Assembly: GCA_938010425.1 (NCBI GenBank)
Contig: CALLUO010000021.1
Location: 1-60,736, forward strand
Direction of reading: 5' to 3'
Origin: an uncultured Elioraea sp.
Lineage (GTDB): Bacteria > Pseudomonadota > Alphaproteobacteria > Acetobacterales > Acetobacteraceae
Length of the DNA: 60,736 nucleotides
Of the stretch, positions 9,034 to 17,900 are shown one piece after another. The notes under the pieces were generated by a model. The model saw nothing but the letters and a program-made list of their open reading frames with translations, did not search any database and had not been told where the DNA came from. Every line of letters starts with the position of its first letter. The first letter of the stretch is position 1. The translations under genes were made by a program, and so were the position numbers.

Positions 9034-9066
9034 AACGATGAAATTTTTGTAAATAATCTATTTTTC
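9034..9066. promoter_or_regulatory. AT-rich island between divergent XrtA arms, probable promoter/regulatory region
   Basis: About 30 bases of nearly pure A/T (core GATGAAATTTTTGTAAATAA) in otherwise very GC-rich DNA, halfway between prsK and the export gene. Read on the minus strand it contains ATTATTTACA, which resembles AATAATTTACA upstream of the PEP-CTERM gene (44592-44602). This could be a shared regulator box or simply promoter-like AT-rich DNA. No convincing -24/-12 element was found beside it on either strand. The rest of 8975-9384 shows no gene. Confidence 0.35.
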
Positions 9067-9384
9067 GTGTCCGCCGCGGGTCGTGCTGAATGGGGCTGGC
9101 GCGCACCATGGGGCAGACGTGTTTCATTTTTTGGGAGACAGGATGGTTCTGGCGCGCGGCCCGAGGTTGTGATAGGTGTCAAGAGTAGCGACAGAGGCGT
9201 CGGGGGAAGAGGCCGTGCGACCTCCGTCGGTGACGCGGAACCTCAGCCGTGCCATAGGTGCGCCGCGGCGTGAGGCTCGCGTGATGGCGTGACGGGCAAA
9301 CGGGCAGCTCGGGTCAGTTTAGGTGCAGCCAGTCGGATGGCGGGATTGGGTCGCGCGCAAGGAAAGGAGTGGGACGGGGGATCG

Positions 9385-10086
9385 ATGCAGACAGGCAGGT
9401 TGCAAGCTCCTTTGCGGCGGGGGGTGGATCAGCTTTGGGGCGGTGGCTTAGCCCGCCCGGTGCTGCGGTTCGGTGTTGTTGGCTTGGCCCTTGGCGTTTT
9501 GGCGGCGTGCGGCCAGTCAGGCGGCGTGCCGGTCCCGACCATCGACACCCGACCGCAATTGCCGGCCTTTGATGCACCGGAATATGTGATCGGTCCTGGC
9601 GACACGCTGGCGATCCAGGTCTATCGCCTGCCGGACCTGTCTGCCACGGTTCCTGTCCGGCCGGATGGGAGGATTTCGACCCCGCTCGTGCAGAATGTGG
9701 TCGCCGCTGGCCGCACGCCGACGGAGCTCGCGCGTGAGATCGAACGGGAACTGCGTCGCTTCGTGCGCGAACCGACGGTCACCGTGCTGGTCACCTCCTT
9801 CGTCGGTCCGCCGGCGCGGCAGGTGCGCGTTGTGGGCGAGGCCGTTCAGCCGCTTGCCGTGCCGTTCCGAGAGGGGATGAGCGTGCTCGACGTGATGATC
9901 CAGGCTGGGGGGCTCACCCGCTTCGCCGCTGGTAACCGGGCGGAAATCGTTCGGCGCGAAACTCCAGGCGGTCCCGTGCAGGTGATCCCGGTGCGGCTGG
10001 CCGACCTGCTTCGGGACGGCGATATGTCGCAGGACTTACCGATGCGTCCCGGTGACACGCTGGTCATTCCGCAGAGCTGGTTCTGA
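9385..10086 (+). CDS. XrtA-system polysaccharide export lipoprotein (Wza/OMA family)
   Basis: 233 residues from ATG 9385. The frame is open upstream, but this start places a short basic N-region before a hydrophobic stretch ending in lipobox LAAC (GLALGVLAACG), as expected for an outer-membrane lipoprotein. The Poly_export domain follows: YVIGPGDTLAIQVYRLPDLS, PVRPDGRISTPLV, then SLBB-like segments (RQVRVVGEAVQP, MSVLDVMIQAGGLTRF) and the closing RPGDTLVIPQSWF. Members form the periplasmic/outer-membrane export channel for capsule or exopolysaccharide. It is the first gene of the rightward arm, 64 bases before the Wzz-like gene. Confidence 0.9.
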   Translation: MQTGRLQAPLRRGVDQLWGGGLARPVLRFGVVGLALGVLAACGQSGGVPVPTIDTRPQLPAFDAPEYVIGPGDTLAIQVYRLPDLSATVPVRPDGRISTPLVQNVVAAGRTPTELAREIERELRRFVREPTVTVLVTSFVGPPARQVRVVGEAVQPLAVPFREGMSVLDVMIQAGGLTRFAAGNRAEIVRRETPGGPVQVIPVRLADLLRDGDMSQDLPMRPGDTLVIPQSWF

Positions 10087-10150
10087 GCCGGTTCTGACCA
10101 TGGCGCCGCGCCGCCCTGTTGCGTGCGGCGCGTGAAGGAGGGTCGAGGCC

Positions 10151-11701
10151 TTGGATCAGATCACACAGATCCTGAGGCGCATGGTCGCCGCGAGCTGGCA
10201 GCATCGCTGGAAGGCGCTGCTCGTCGCTTGGCTCGTCTGCCTTGTTGGCTGGGCGGTTGTGCAGCGCATCCCCGACCAGTACCGCGCCACCGCGCGCGTC
10301 CATGTCGACGTCGATGCGGTGCTTGGCGCCGTCTTGCGCAACCTCGCGGTCGACGACTCACCGCAGAGCCAAGTTGACCTCCTGATCAGGATCCTTTTGA
10401 CGCGGCCAAACTTGGAGCGAATCATCGCGCGGACCGATCTCGACTTGCGCGTGCGCACGCCACAGGACCGCGAGGCGCTGATTCAGACTCTCAGCGAACG
10501 TATCAAGATCTCGACCTTCCGCGGCCGCAACTCTCTGTTCAGCATTGAATATGTCGACCACGACCCCCGTGTCGCCCGCGACGTCGTGCAGACCGTTCTC
10601 AACCTCCTCCTCGAAGCGGCAACGGCGGCTGACCGGCAGCAACTCGACCAAGCGCGGAGCTTTGTCGAGGCGCAGATTCGCAACTACGAGACGCAGTTGC
10701 GGGCGACGGAGCAGCGTCGCATTGAGTTCCGCAACCGCTACTTCGACCTTTTGCCGCTGGAACAGGGCGGGCTGAGCCGTCTTGACCAGGCACGCGAACG
10801 GCTGAACACCCTGCAGGGCGAACTCGAAGATGCGCGGCAGCGCCGCGCCTTGCTCCAGGCGCAGTATGAGGAAATGCAGCGTGCCCCACCGCGCCCTCGC
10901 GTGGCCGGAGCGCCGGACCCTCGCCTTGCCGCCGCCGAGCGCACGCTGCAGGAACTCCTTCTGCGGTACACGGACGAACATCCAGACGTGGTCGCCACGC
11001 GGTCCATCATTGCCCAGCTGCGCAGCACGGGTGGACGCGGCAGTGGGCGAGGCGAGGCGGGGGTCGCGCCGCAGGGGCCGCAGGGCACGCCGGTCAACAC
11101 TATTGAGCAGGTTCGTCTTCGCATTGTCGATCTCGATGGCCAGATCGCCTCCCTCGAGCGCCAAATTGAAGAAACGAGGACACGGGTGGAGCGGCTCGAA
11201 AACCTATTGCGTTCAGTGCCACAAGTGCAAAACGAGTTTGCCAACATCAATCGCGACTACGATGTCCTGCAGCGCAACTATCAGGATCTGATCGCGCGGC
11301 GCGAGGCGCTGCAGATTGCGACAGCAGCGCGACGGGATGCTGATCGCGTCCGGCTCGAGGTGATCGAGCCACCGGTGCTGCCGCTCAAGCCTGAATCGCC
11401 GAACCGTCTTCTCCTGCTGGCGGGCGTGCTGGCGGCCGGGCTCGGGGCGGGAGCGGCCCTCGCCTTCGTGCTCGGCCAAGCCGATAGCAGCTTCTACACC
11501 GTGCGGGACCTGCGCCAGATCGGCTTGCCGGTGCTTGGCGCCGTCTCAGCCGCCGACCCGCCGCGCACTCGCCTTGCTGTTGCCGTGTTCACCCTGCCTC
11601 TGCTGCTCCTGCTCGGCGCCTTTGGCGCGGTTGCTCTCGGCGTTGACCCGAACCGCTTGGCCGAACGCGTGCCGGACTTGGTGAACAGGCTCTTGACATG
11701 A
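10151..11701 (+). CDS. XrtA-associated chain-length determinant protein (Wzz/GNVR)
   Basis: 516 residues from a TTG start at 10151, supported by AAGGAGG about eight bases upstream. The N-terminal helix (ALLVAWLVCLVGWAVV) leads into a Wzz domain (YRATARVHVDVDAV), a long periplasmic coiled coil (about 160-390, rich in Q/E/R heptads), the GNVR-type segment near VIEPPVLPLKPESPNRL, and two C-terminal membrane helices. Such proteins co-polymerise with Wzy to set chain length and contact the BY-kinase. It overlaps the kinase gene by four bases (ATGA), so the two are translationally coupled. Confidence 0.9.
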   Translation: MDQITQILRRMVAASWQHRWKALLVAWLVCLVGWAVVQRIPDQYRATARVHVDVDAVLGAVLRNLAVDDSPQSQVDLLIRILLTRPNLERIIARTDLDLRVRTPQDREALIQTLSERIKISTFRGRNSLFSIEYVDHDPRVARDVVQTVLNLLLEAATAADRQQLDQARSFVEAQIRNYETQLRATEQRRIEFRNRYFDLLPLEQGGLSRLDQARERLNTLQGELEDARQRRALLQAQYEEMQRAPPRPRVAGAPDPRLAAAERTLQELLLRYTDEHPDVVATRSIIAQLRSTGGRGSGRGEAGVAPQGPQGTPVNTIEQVRLRIVDLDGQIASLERQIEETRTRVERLENLLRSVPQVQNEFANINRDYDVLQRNYQDLIARREALQIATAARRDADRVRLEVIEPPVLPLKPESPNRLLLLAGVLAAGLGAGAALAFVLGQADSSFYTVRDLRQIGLPVLGAVSAADPPRTRLAVAVFTLPLLLLLGAFGAVALGVDPNRLAERVPDLVNRLLT

Positions 11702-12627
11702 ACGCTCCTCCCCCTCGTCCGGCTGGTCGCGAGCGGCAGCATCTTGTTGAACGCGCTGTCGAGGCCATGGGCGTGGCGCACTCGACGGTTCAACCCGCCG
11801 TGCGGACGGTGACGGCAGCTTCGCCCAGTGTGCCACCGCTGAGCTCTGCAGCGCCCGCCCAACCCATGGAGGCCTTGGCGCCGGAGCCTATCCCGCGCGA
11901 GGCTTTGGCAGCCGTGGGGCTGATGGTCGGATCGGCCCAGGGGGCGCGGAACCGCTTGGCTGAGGAGTATAGTGTTGTCCAACACGGGGTGCTGCGCATG
12001 GTTCGTGCCACCCCCTCGGTGGACGGCCGCTGCGGGCGCATCATCATGGTCACCTCCGCCCGGCCGGGTGAGGGCAAGACCTTCACCTCGCTTAATTTGG
12101 CCGCAGCCCTTGTTCAAGGCTCGCAACGGACCGTGGTGCTTGTGGACTGCGACGGCAAGGCCGGCTCGCTCACCGACAAGCTCGGCCTGCGCGATCGGCC
12201 TGGCCTCTGCTGCCTCGCCGCCGACCCGCAAACCCGCATCGCCTCTGCGTTCGTGCCGACAGCTGTGCCCCGTCTGCTCGTGCTCGGCTACGGGCGGATG
12301 GGGCGGCCTGGCAGCCCCCCGCCGGCAACACTCGGCGCAGCCCTGCTCCGGCTGGCCAACACCTATCCCGATCACCTGTTCGTGCTCGATACCCCGCCTT
12401 GCTTGGCGACCGCCGAAGCCTCGCTTCTCGCCCCCATGGTCGGACAGGTGGTGATGGTTGTTCAGGCGCAGGCGACGCAGCGGGCGGAGGTCGAGGCGGC
12501 GCTGGACCTCGTTGACACCTGCCCGAACATCCAGCTGCTCCTCAATCGTTCGATCTTGCGCGGTCACGACACCTTCGGCGCATATGGATATGATGACTAC
12601 CACGCGCCGACCTCCGACCGCTTCTGA
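11698..12627 (+). CDS. XrtA-associated BY-kinase-like tyrosine autokinase/ATPase
   Basis: 309 residues. After a Pro/Ala-rich 70-residue N-terminal tail come Walker A (TSARPGEGKTFTSLNLA), Walker A' (VVLVDCDGKAG) and Walker B (LFVLDTPPCLA), the set that defines bacterial tyrosine kinases of the CpsD/Wzc family. The C-terminal tail carries close tyrosines (GAYGYDDYHAP), probable autophosphorylation sites. The kinase is separate from its membrane activator, the Wzz-like gene just upstream. It regulates polymer assembly and export by cycles of phosphorylation in the cytoplasm. Confidence 0.88.
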   Translation: MNAPPPRPAGRERQHLVERAVEAMGVAHSTVQPAVRTVTAASPSVPPLSSAAPAQPMEALAPEPIPREALAAVGLMVGSAQGARNRLAEEYSVVQHGVLRMVRATPSVDGRCGRIIMVTSARPGEGKTFTSLNLAAALVQGSQRTVVLVDCDGKAGSLTDKLGLRDRPGLCCLAADPQTRIASAFVPTAVPRLLVLGYGRMGRPGSPPPATLGAALLRLANTYPDHLFVLDTPPCLATAEASLLAPMVGQVVMVVQAQATQRAEVEAALDLVDTCPNIQLLLNRSILRGHDTFGAYGYDDYHAPTSDRF

Positions 12628-12655
12628 CCCCACTCCGCGACGGGTGCCCCGCGCG

Positions 12656-14368
12656 ATGCGGCTTTTCGTCACTCCCGCCGCTCTGCACCGGCAGAGCAGG
12701 CGCGCTGCGGCCGTCTTCGCCCTGGCTGGGCTTATGGTCGCGCCGGCGCCAACCGAGGCGCAAACGGAGACACCTCCGTCTGCCGCAGCCCCTGCGGCTG
12801 CCCCGCCGGCACGCCCCTCCCCGCCCGCCGCACCACAGCCCTTGCTCGGCGTACGACCAGGCGGCCTTGGCTTTCCTTTCACGACCCTACAGAGGCCCCC
12901 TATCGACCAGGTCGGCTGGTTTGTTCAACCGAGCCTCGGCCTCTCCGTGGGCTTCGACGACAATATCCGCTTCACCGCCCGAAACCGACGCTCCGACGGG
13001 TTCGTCACCATCTCGCCCGCGATCCTGGTGCGTGCTGACACGCCGCGAGTGACCGCCACCGGCGCCTATGCCCCGTCAGCGACCCTTTACGTCTCGGAGA
13101 GCGCGGAAAATCGGATCACGCACACGGGCACGGCCCAGGCCCTGGTCACGGTCGTGCAGGAGCGGGTGTTTGTCGACGCGAGGGCCTTGGCTTCGTCTAC
13201 CGACCTGTTTGGCGCCCTTGGCGACGACACAGTGGGCGGGGCGCGGCGCAACCAGATCCAAACCGTCACCGCCTCGGTGTCGCCGTACGTCGTGCAGCGC
13301 TTTGGCGGGCTCGCGAACGCCCGCGCCGGCTATATCTTCGCTGTGACCGACCAGTCCCGCCAGGACAGTTCGCGCCCGGTGTTTATCGACGATCCGGTGT
13401 TTGGTCCCATCCGCGCGCGCAGCTTCACCCCAACGAGTTTTACGTCGCACACCGGCTACCTGACGGTTACCAGCGGGGAAGACTTCGGCCGGCTGCTGCT
13501 GACCGGTACCCTGCAAGGCACCACGTATGACGGCGACGGCATCTACGACGGCGCAGGACGTTGGGAGGCCTTAGTCGGTGCCGGCTACGGGGTGAGGCGC
13601 TGGCTCTTCGTGTTGGGAGAGGTCGGCTACGAGAGCCTGAAGTTCAACACGGTGCCAAAGACCGACATCTCCGGCCTGCTCTGGAGTGTGGGTGCACGGT
13701 TCGTGCCCTCTGAGACTTCGGAGGTCACCGTTCGCTACGGCCGCCGCGACGGCTATAACGCGTGGCGGGCGGATGGGGCGACGAACCTGTTCGGGCCGCG
13801 CACGCGGCTTTTTGCCAGCTACAGCGACCGTCTGACCAACTCTGCCCTGCGCGCGGCTGAATTGCTGCAAACAACCACGCTCGACCCCTTCGGTAACCCG
13901 ATCTTCACCGCAAGCGGCGCACCCGCCCCGCTCAGCGGCAATGCGGGTCTGCTCGGCTTCCAAGACGGGCTCTATCGCACCCGCACCGTATCCGCCGCTA
14001 TCTCGCACACGCTCGCACGCGATACGCTCACCCTTTCGCTAAGCCACGAGAACCGTCGGCCCTTCGCCGCCGACCCTCGCTCGCGGCAGCAGGTCGCGAC
14101 GGAAGGCACCTCGGTCGGACTGAGCTGGTCGCGCGCGCTCGACGAAGTCACCAACCTGACCGCCTTCGCGCGGGTCGGCGTGCGCAGCGTCGGCGAAGGG
14201 CGGAGCGGCGACAGCACTTTTTACGGGGCAGGTGCGGTGCTGAGCCATGCGTTCTCCGACACTCTCTCAGGTGCCCTGAGCTACCGCCTCGACGTGCGCG
14301 ACGACGATTTCAGCGACGAGACGATCTATCGCAACCTCGTGGTCGCGTCCCTGCGCAAGACCTTTTAG
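12656..14368 (+). CDS. PEP-CTERM system-associated outer-membrane beta-barrel protein
   Basis: 570 residues from ATG 12656, 28 bases after the kinase stop. The frame is open further left but only inside the kinase gene. A signal peptide (AAAVFALAGLMVAPAPTEAQ) is followed by a Pro/Ala linker, then alternating amphipathic strands such as VQPSLGLSVGFDDNIRF and DTLSGALSYRLDVRDDDFSD, ending in a barrel-like LVVASLRKTF with terminal Phe. This matches the outer-membrane protein family found next to the XrtA ATPase in many exosortase A loci. The likely role is polymer passage or anchoring at the outer membrane; no direct function is established. Confidence 0.85.
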   Translation: MRLFVTPAALHRQSRRAAAVFALAGLMVAPAPTEAQTETPPSAAAPAAAPPARPSPPAAPQPLLGVRPGGLGFPFTTLQRPPIDQVGWFVQPSLGLSVGFDDNIRFTARNRRSDGFVTISPAILVRADTPRVTATGAYAPSATLYVSESAENRITHTGTAQALVTVVQERVFVDARALASSTDLFGALGDDTVGGARRNQIQTVTASVSPYVVQRFGGLANARAGYIFAVTDQSRQDSSRPVFIDDPVFGPIRARSFTPTSFTSHTGYLTVTSGEDFGRLLLTGTLQGTTYDGDGIYDGAGRWEALVGAGYGVRRWLFVLGEVGYESLKFNTVPKTDISGLLWSVGARFVPSETSEVTVRYGRRDGYNAWRADGATNLFGPRTRLFASYSDRLTNSALRAAELLQTTTLDPFGNPIFTASGAPAPLSGNAGLLGFQDGLYRTRTVSAAISHTLARDTLTLSLSHENRRPFAADPRSRQQVATEGTSVGLSWSRALDEVTNLTAFARVGVRSVGEGRSGDSTFYGAGAVLSHAFSDTLSGALSYRLDVRDDDFSDETIYRNLVVASLRKTF

Positions 14369-14397
14369 GGCGACGTGGAAGCGGAGGGGCTGGGCCG

Positions 14398-15429
14398 ATG
14401 TATATCGAGTATTACGGCTTCACGGGCCACCCCTTCCTCATGACGCCGGATGCGCGTCTCTACTTTCCCTCCACGGTGCACAATCGCGCCCACGCCCATC
14501 TCGTCTACGGCCTTGCTCAGCGTGAGGGATTTGTCGTGATCACTGGCGAGGTTGGCGCGGGCAAGACAACCCTGGTTGAGAAGCTCTGCGCCGAACTCGA
14601 TCCCCAATCGTATCGGATCGCGCGCATCATGACGAGCCAAGTCTCGGGCGAAGACCTCCTTCGCTTGGTCGCCGATGCTTTCGAAGTGCCCGCGGACGGT
14701 CCGAAGGCCACGATCCTGCGCGGCATCATGGAGGCGCTGCGGACGGGGGAGAAGATTGGCCGACGCCACCTGCTCATCGTCGACGAGGCGCAGGCACTGC
14801 CCCCCTCAGCGCTTGAGGAGCTGCGCATGCTGTCTAACGTGACAGAGGACGGGCGGGCGCTTCTGCAGACGATCTTACTCGGCCAGCCGCAGCTGCGGCG
14901 GATGATCGCAAGCCCTGACCTCGACCAGCTGCGCCAGCGTGTGCTCGCCTCTTACCATCTTGGGGGTCTGTCGCGGGAGGAAACGGCGGCTTATGTCCAG
15001 CACCGGATGCGCGCGGTCGGCTGGGTTGGGCATCCGGCCTGGGGTGAGGGCGCGCTCGACGAGGTTTATCGCCACACAGGGGGCATTCCGCGCCGGATTA
15101 ACAGGCTGTGCGGACGCGTCTTGCTTGGCGGCGCCCTTGAGCAGGCCGACACGCTGACCGCCGAGCTTGTTCGCCTTACCGCCCAAGAGTTGGAGGAAGA
15201 TCTGTCTGCGGGGGCAGACAACGCGCGCACAGCCCCGCTTCGCGCCGAACTGGCGAGCCCTTATTCCTCAGCTTCGCTTTATTCCGCCAGCGATGCGCCG
15301 GCCGGCTACGGCGCCGTGGTCGCTGACTTGGCGCGACGGGTTGAGCTGCTTGAAATTCAGTCTGCCCGGCGCGAGCGGGTGTTCAATCGCTTGATGGACT
15401 TGTTCGCTACTCTCGACTTGAGGCGATGA
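14398..15429 (+). CDS. XrtA/PEP-CTERM system-associated ExeA-like ATPase
   Basis: 343 residues with the diagnostic opening MYIEYYGFTGHPFLMTPD, Walker A TGEVGAGKTTL (about 51-61), Walker B HLLIVDEAQAL (about 120-130) and sensor region TILLGQPQLRRM. It belongs to the AAA family related to ExeA/GspA and is the XrtA-associated ATPase by context. It is cytoplasmic and lacks a C-terminal peptidoglycan-binding domain; the C-terminus instead has a helical tail (YGAVVADLARRVELLEIQ). It ends four bases into the next gene (ATGA), so translation is coupled to the deacetylase. Confidence 0.9.
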   Translation: MYIEYYGFTGHPFLMTPDARLYFPSTVHNRAHAHLVYGLAQREGFVVITGEVGAGKTTLVEKLCAELDPQSYRIARIMTSQVSGEDLLRLVADAFEVPADGPKATILRGIMEALRTGEKIGRRHLLIVDEAQALPPSALEELRMLSNVTEDGRALLQTILLGQPQLRRMIASPDLDQLRQRVLASYHLGGLSREETAAYVQHRMRAVGWVGHPAWGEGALDEVYRHTGGIPRRINRLCGRVLLGGALEQADTLTAELVRLTAQELEEDLSAGADNARTAPLRAELASPYSSASLYSASDAPAGYGAVVADLARRVELLEIQSARRERVFNRLMDLFATLDLRR

Positions 15430-16277
15430 CGTCGATGAACCGCCATGCATTGACCGTCGATGTCGAGGACTGGTTTCAGGTCCAGGCTTTTGCCGAGGTC
15501 ATTCCGCGCCTCGAGTGGGAAACCCTGCCGCGGCGAGTGGTTGCTAACACCGATCGCCTGCTCGACCTGTTTGCTGCGGCCGGCGTGCAAGGCACGTTCT
15601 TCGTCCTCGGTTGGGTGGCAGAGCGTCATCCGGACTTGGTGCGCCGCATTGCCGCCGCTGGCCACGAAGTCGCCAGCCATGGCTATGGGCACGAACTCGT
15701 GCATGCGATTGGCCCGGATCGGTTCCGCGCCGATGTGCGTCGCGCGAAAGCTGTGTTGGAGGACTGCACTGGCGCAGCAGTGATCGGCTATCGCGCCCCC
15801 ACCTTTTCGATCGGGGCGCGGCGCACCCCGTGGGCGCACGCTATTTTAGCGGAGGAAGGGCACACCTATTCTTCCTCGATCTACCCTGTCCAACACGATC
15901 TGTACGGCGACCCTGATGCCCCGCAGGCCCCGTTCCGCCCGGACCCCTCGGGCGTGGTTGAGGTGCCACTGTCGGTGGCCCGCGTTGCGGGCAGACCTTT
16001 TCCCTGTTCAGGCGGTGGCTGGTTCCGCCTCTTTCCTTACCCGGTCTATCGCAGGCTGCTCAGCCGGGCTGCCCGGTCTGGACCCGTGGTGTTCTATACG
16101 CATCCTTGGGAAATCGACCCCGGCCAGCCGCGCCTTGGCGCCGCGCCGCTTCGGTCGCGGATCCGGCACTATGTCGGCCTGCGGCGGACGTGGTGCCGGC
16201 TTGGCCGCCTCTTGCGCGATTTTGCGTGGGACAGGCTTGATCGCGTTTTCGCCGGCGCGATTGCCGAGGCGCGCTGA
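15426..16277 (+). CDS. XrtA-system polysaccharide deacetylase
   Basis: 283 residues of NodB/carbohydrate esterase 4 fold. HALTVDVEDWFQV gives the catalytic and metal aspartates, GTFFVLGWVAERHP and HEVASHGYGHELVH supply the metal histidines, and GYRAPTFSIG is motif 3. C-terminal FYTHPWEIDPGQPR is typical of the XrtA branch. There is no signal peptide, as usual for this subfamily, so it may act on a cytoplasmic intermediate or be exported otherwise. It removes N-acetyl groups from the polymer or its precursor. The ATG overlaps the ATPase stop. Confidence 0.9.
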   Translation: MTSMNRHALTVDVEDWFQVQAFAEVIPRLEWETLPRRVVANTDRLLDLFAAAGVQGTFFVLGWVAERHPDLVRRIAAAGHEVASHGYGHELVHAIGPDRFRADVRRAKAVLEDCTGAAVIGYRAPTFSIGARRTPWAHAILAEEGHTYSSSIYPVQHDLYGDPDAPQAPFRPDPSGVVEVPLSVARVAGRPFPCSGGGWFRLFPYPVYRRLLSRAARSGPVVFYTHPWEIDPGQPRLGAAPLRSRIRHYVGLRRTWCRLGRLLRDFAWDRLDRVFAGAIAEAR

Positions 16278-16367
16278 GACGTCGGGCGTGGCAGAGCGCA
16301 CGGGCTTTGAGTTGGCGAGACGGTCGACGTGCAGAGGCAAGAAAAGCCGGCGCAGCCGGGACATGCC

Positions 16368-17900
16368 ATGAGCGAAACGGTCGCACCGCGCGACATTCCG
16401 GCCCGTGTTTTCCGCGGCACGCTATGGTTCCTCTCCTTCCGCCTGTTCAGCCGGGTGGTGGGGTTCCTGGCGCTTGCGGTGAAAGCGCGCGTGCTGACGC
16501 CGGAGGATTTCGGGCTGATCGGCACCATCGCCCTGGTCAACGGCCTGGTCGGCATCATCGGCGCGCATGGCGTGTTCGACCAGCTCGTGCGCATGGAGAA
16601 GCTCAGTCGTGAGGATCTCGATCGTGGCTGGACGCTGAACCTTATCTTCTCCGCCGCCATCACCTTGATCACCTTTCTCGCCGCCTGGCCGGCGGCCATT
16701 CTGATGAACGAGCCGCTCCTGGTGGATGCCCTGCGCGTCACCGCGATTCGCTCCGTGCTCGGCGCTTTCGGTTCGCCGGTCGGTGTGTGGTGGTCGCGCG
16801 AGCTTCGCTTCGATCGCGTTGTGCAGTTTGGCATGGCCACGCGCGTGATCGATGCGGTGCTGACCACAATCGGTGCTATGGTTTGGCGTTCCTACTGGGG
16901 GATTATCTGGGGTGGGCTGGCGTCGTTGATCATCAGCACGATGCTAAGCCACATCCTCCGTCCGTACCGGCCGCGGCTGAGGCTCGAAGGTTCGGCTTCT
17001 TTGCTTGCCTTTTCCGGCTGGTCGCTGCTGCATGGAGTGACCAACTATTTCGCCATGTCATCCGACGAGCTCGTTGTGCGGCGCGGTTCGGATCGCGAAA
17101 CATTTGGGCTTTACCACGTCAGCCGCGACCTCGCCCGCGTCTTTGTTACGGAAGCGGTCTACCCGGTCGCCGGCCCTCTCCTCGCTGGGCTGGCGCGGGT
17201 TCGCCATGTTGGCGGAGACTGGTTCGTCAACGCGACGGCAAAGGCGATCGGTGCGGCTCTGCTGATCGCCAGCGCCGTCGGCTTCGGCCTCGCCGCGACT
17301 TCCAGCGAGGCAATCGGGCTGACCTTGGGCGCGCGTTGGAGCGATGCGACACCGTTCCTGACCGTCATTGCATTCGGCAATGCCGCGCTCGTCGTCGCCG
17401 AACTCCATCGCAGTGTCATGGTCGCCTACGGGCGGGTCGAAGTCTCGGCTTTGCTTTGGCTTGCGCGCGCCATCGGCCAGATGGCGGCGTGTGCCATCGC
17501 TTTTGTCATGGGTGGCCCGATGGCGGTGGCCTGGGCGTTTGGCGCGACCTGCGCGCTGTTTCTTCTCATCGACTATGCGGTGGTGTTCCGCGCGATCGGC
17601 GGCAAGGCCAGCACCATCCTCCACTTGCTCGCCCGCCCGCTCCTGGCAGGCGCGGTGATGTTTAGTTTGCTTGTGCTTCTCCCTTCGCCGACGGGTTTGC
17701 CCCTCGTCAGTCTTGCCCTTGTCAAAATTCTTCTCGGTGCTGCCAGCTACGGGTTTTGTCTCATCCTTGCGTGGCGCGCTGCCGGCCGTCCACAGGGTGG
17801 CGAGACGGTGCTGCTCGAGCAGTTGCCGTTTCGCCTTCGTGGTGCGATCGTTCGCCTGATCGGCGAACCGGCCTCCAAGGCGCGCTCCGCCCGCCCATGA
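16368..17900 (+). CDS. Lipopolysaccharide/oligosaccharide flippase (MOP superfamily, Wzx-like)
   Basis: 510 residues and about 13-14 hydrophobic helices. The opening TLWFLSFRLFSRVVGFLALA, VLTPEDFGLIGT and GAHGVFDQLVRM are typical of Wzx/RfbX-type translocases that flip undecaprenyl-linked repeat units to the periplasm. I chose ATG 16368; a GTG at 16329 would add 13 residues. It lies between deacetylase and FemAB genes, and its stop overlaps the next start by four bases. It completes the Wzx/Wzy/Wzz/Wza set in this locus. Confidence 0.87.
   Translation: MSETVAPRDIPARVFRGTLWFLSFRLFSRVVGFLALAVKARVLTPEDFGLIGTIALVNGLVGIIGAHGVFDQLVRMEKLSREDLDRGWTLNLIFSAAITLITFLAAWPAAILMNEPLLVDALRVTAIRSVLGAFGSPVGVWWSRELRFDRVVQFGMATRVIDAVLTTIGAMVWRSYWGIIWGGLASLIISTMLSHILRPYRPRLRLEGSASLLAFSGWSLLHGVTNYFAMSSDELVVRRGSDRETFGLYHVSRDLARVFVTEAVYPVAGPLLAGLARVRHVGGDWFVNATAKAIGAALLIASAVGFGLAATSSEAIGLTLGARWSDATPFLTVIAFGNAALVVAELHRSVMVAYGRVEVSALLWLARAIGQMAACAIAFVMGGPMAVAWAFGATCALFLLIDYAVVFRAIGGKASTILHLLARPLLAGAVMFSLLVLLPSPTGLPLVSLALVKILLGAASYGFCLILAWRAAGRPQGGETVLLEQLPFRLRGAIVRLIGEPASKARSARP

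Noticed and set aside
8651-9041. Plus-strand frames encoding periodic GPVDLWPRG-type peptides
   Set aside because: All three frames through the 16-bp repeat are open for trivial reasons; no ribosome-binding site or homology.
8762-9182. 140-codon N-terminal extension of the prsK frame
   Set aside because: It is only the translated 16-bp repeat and flanking non-coding DNA; the membrane domain begins at ATG 8762.
9061-9384. Sigma-54 promoter for the export-lipoprotein arm
   Set aside because: Several GG-rich places were tested by eye, none had GG-N10-GC with acceptable flanks.
11494-12882. 462-codon minus-strand frame
   Set aside because: Antisense shadow of the BY-kinase-like gene; no protein-family character.
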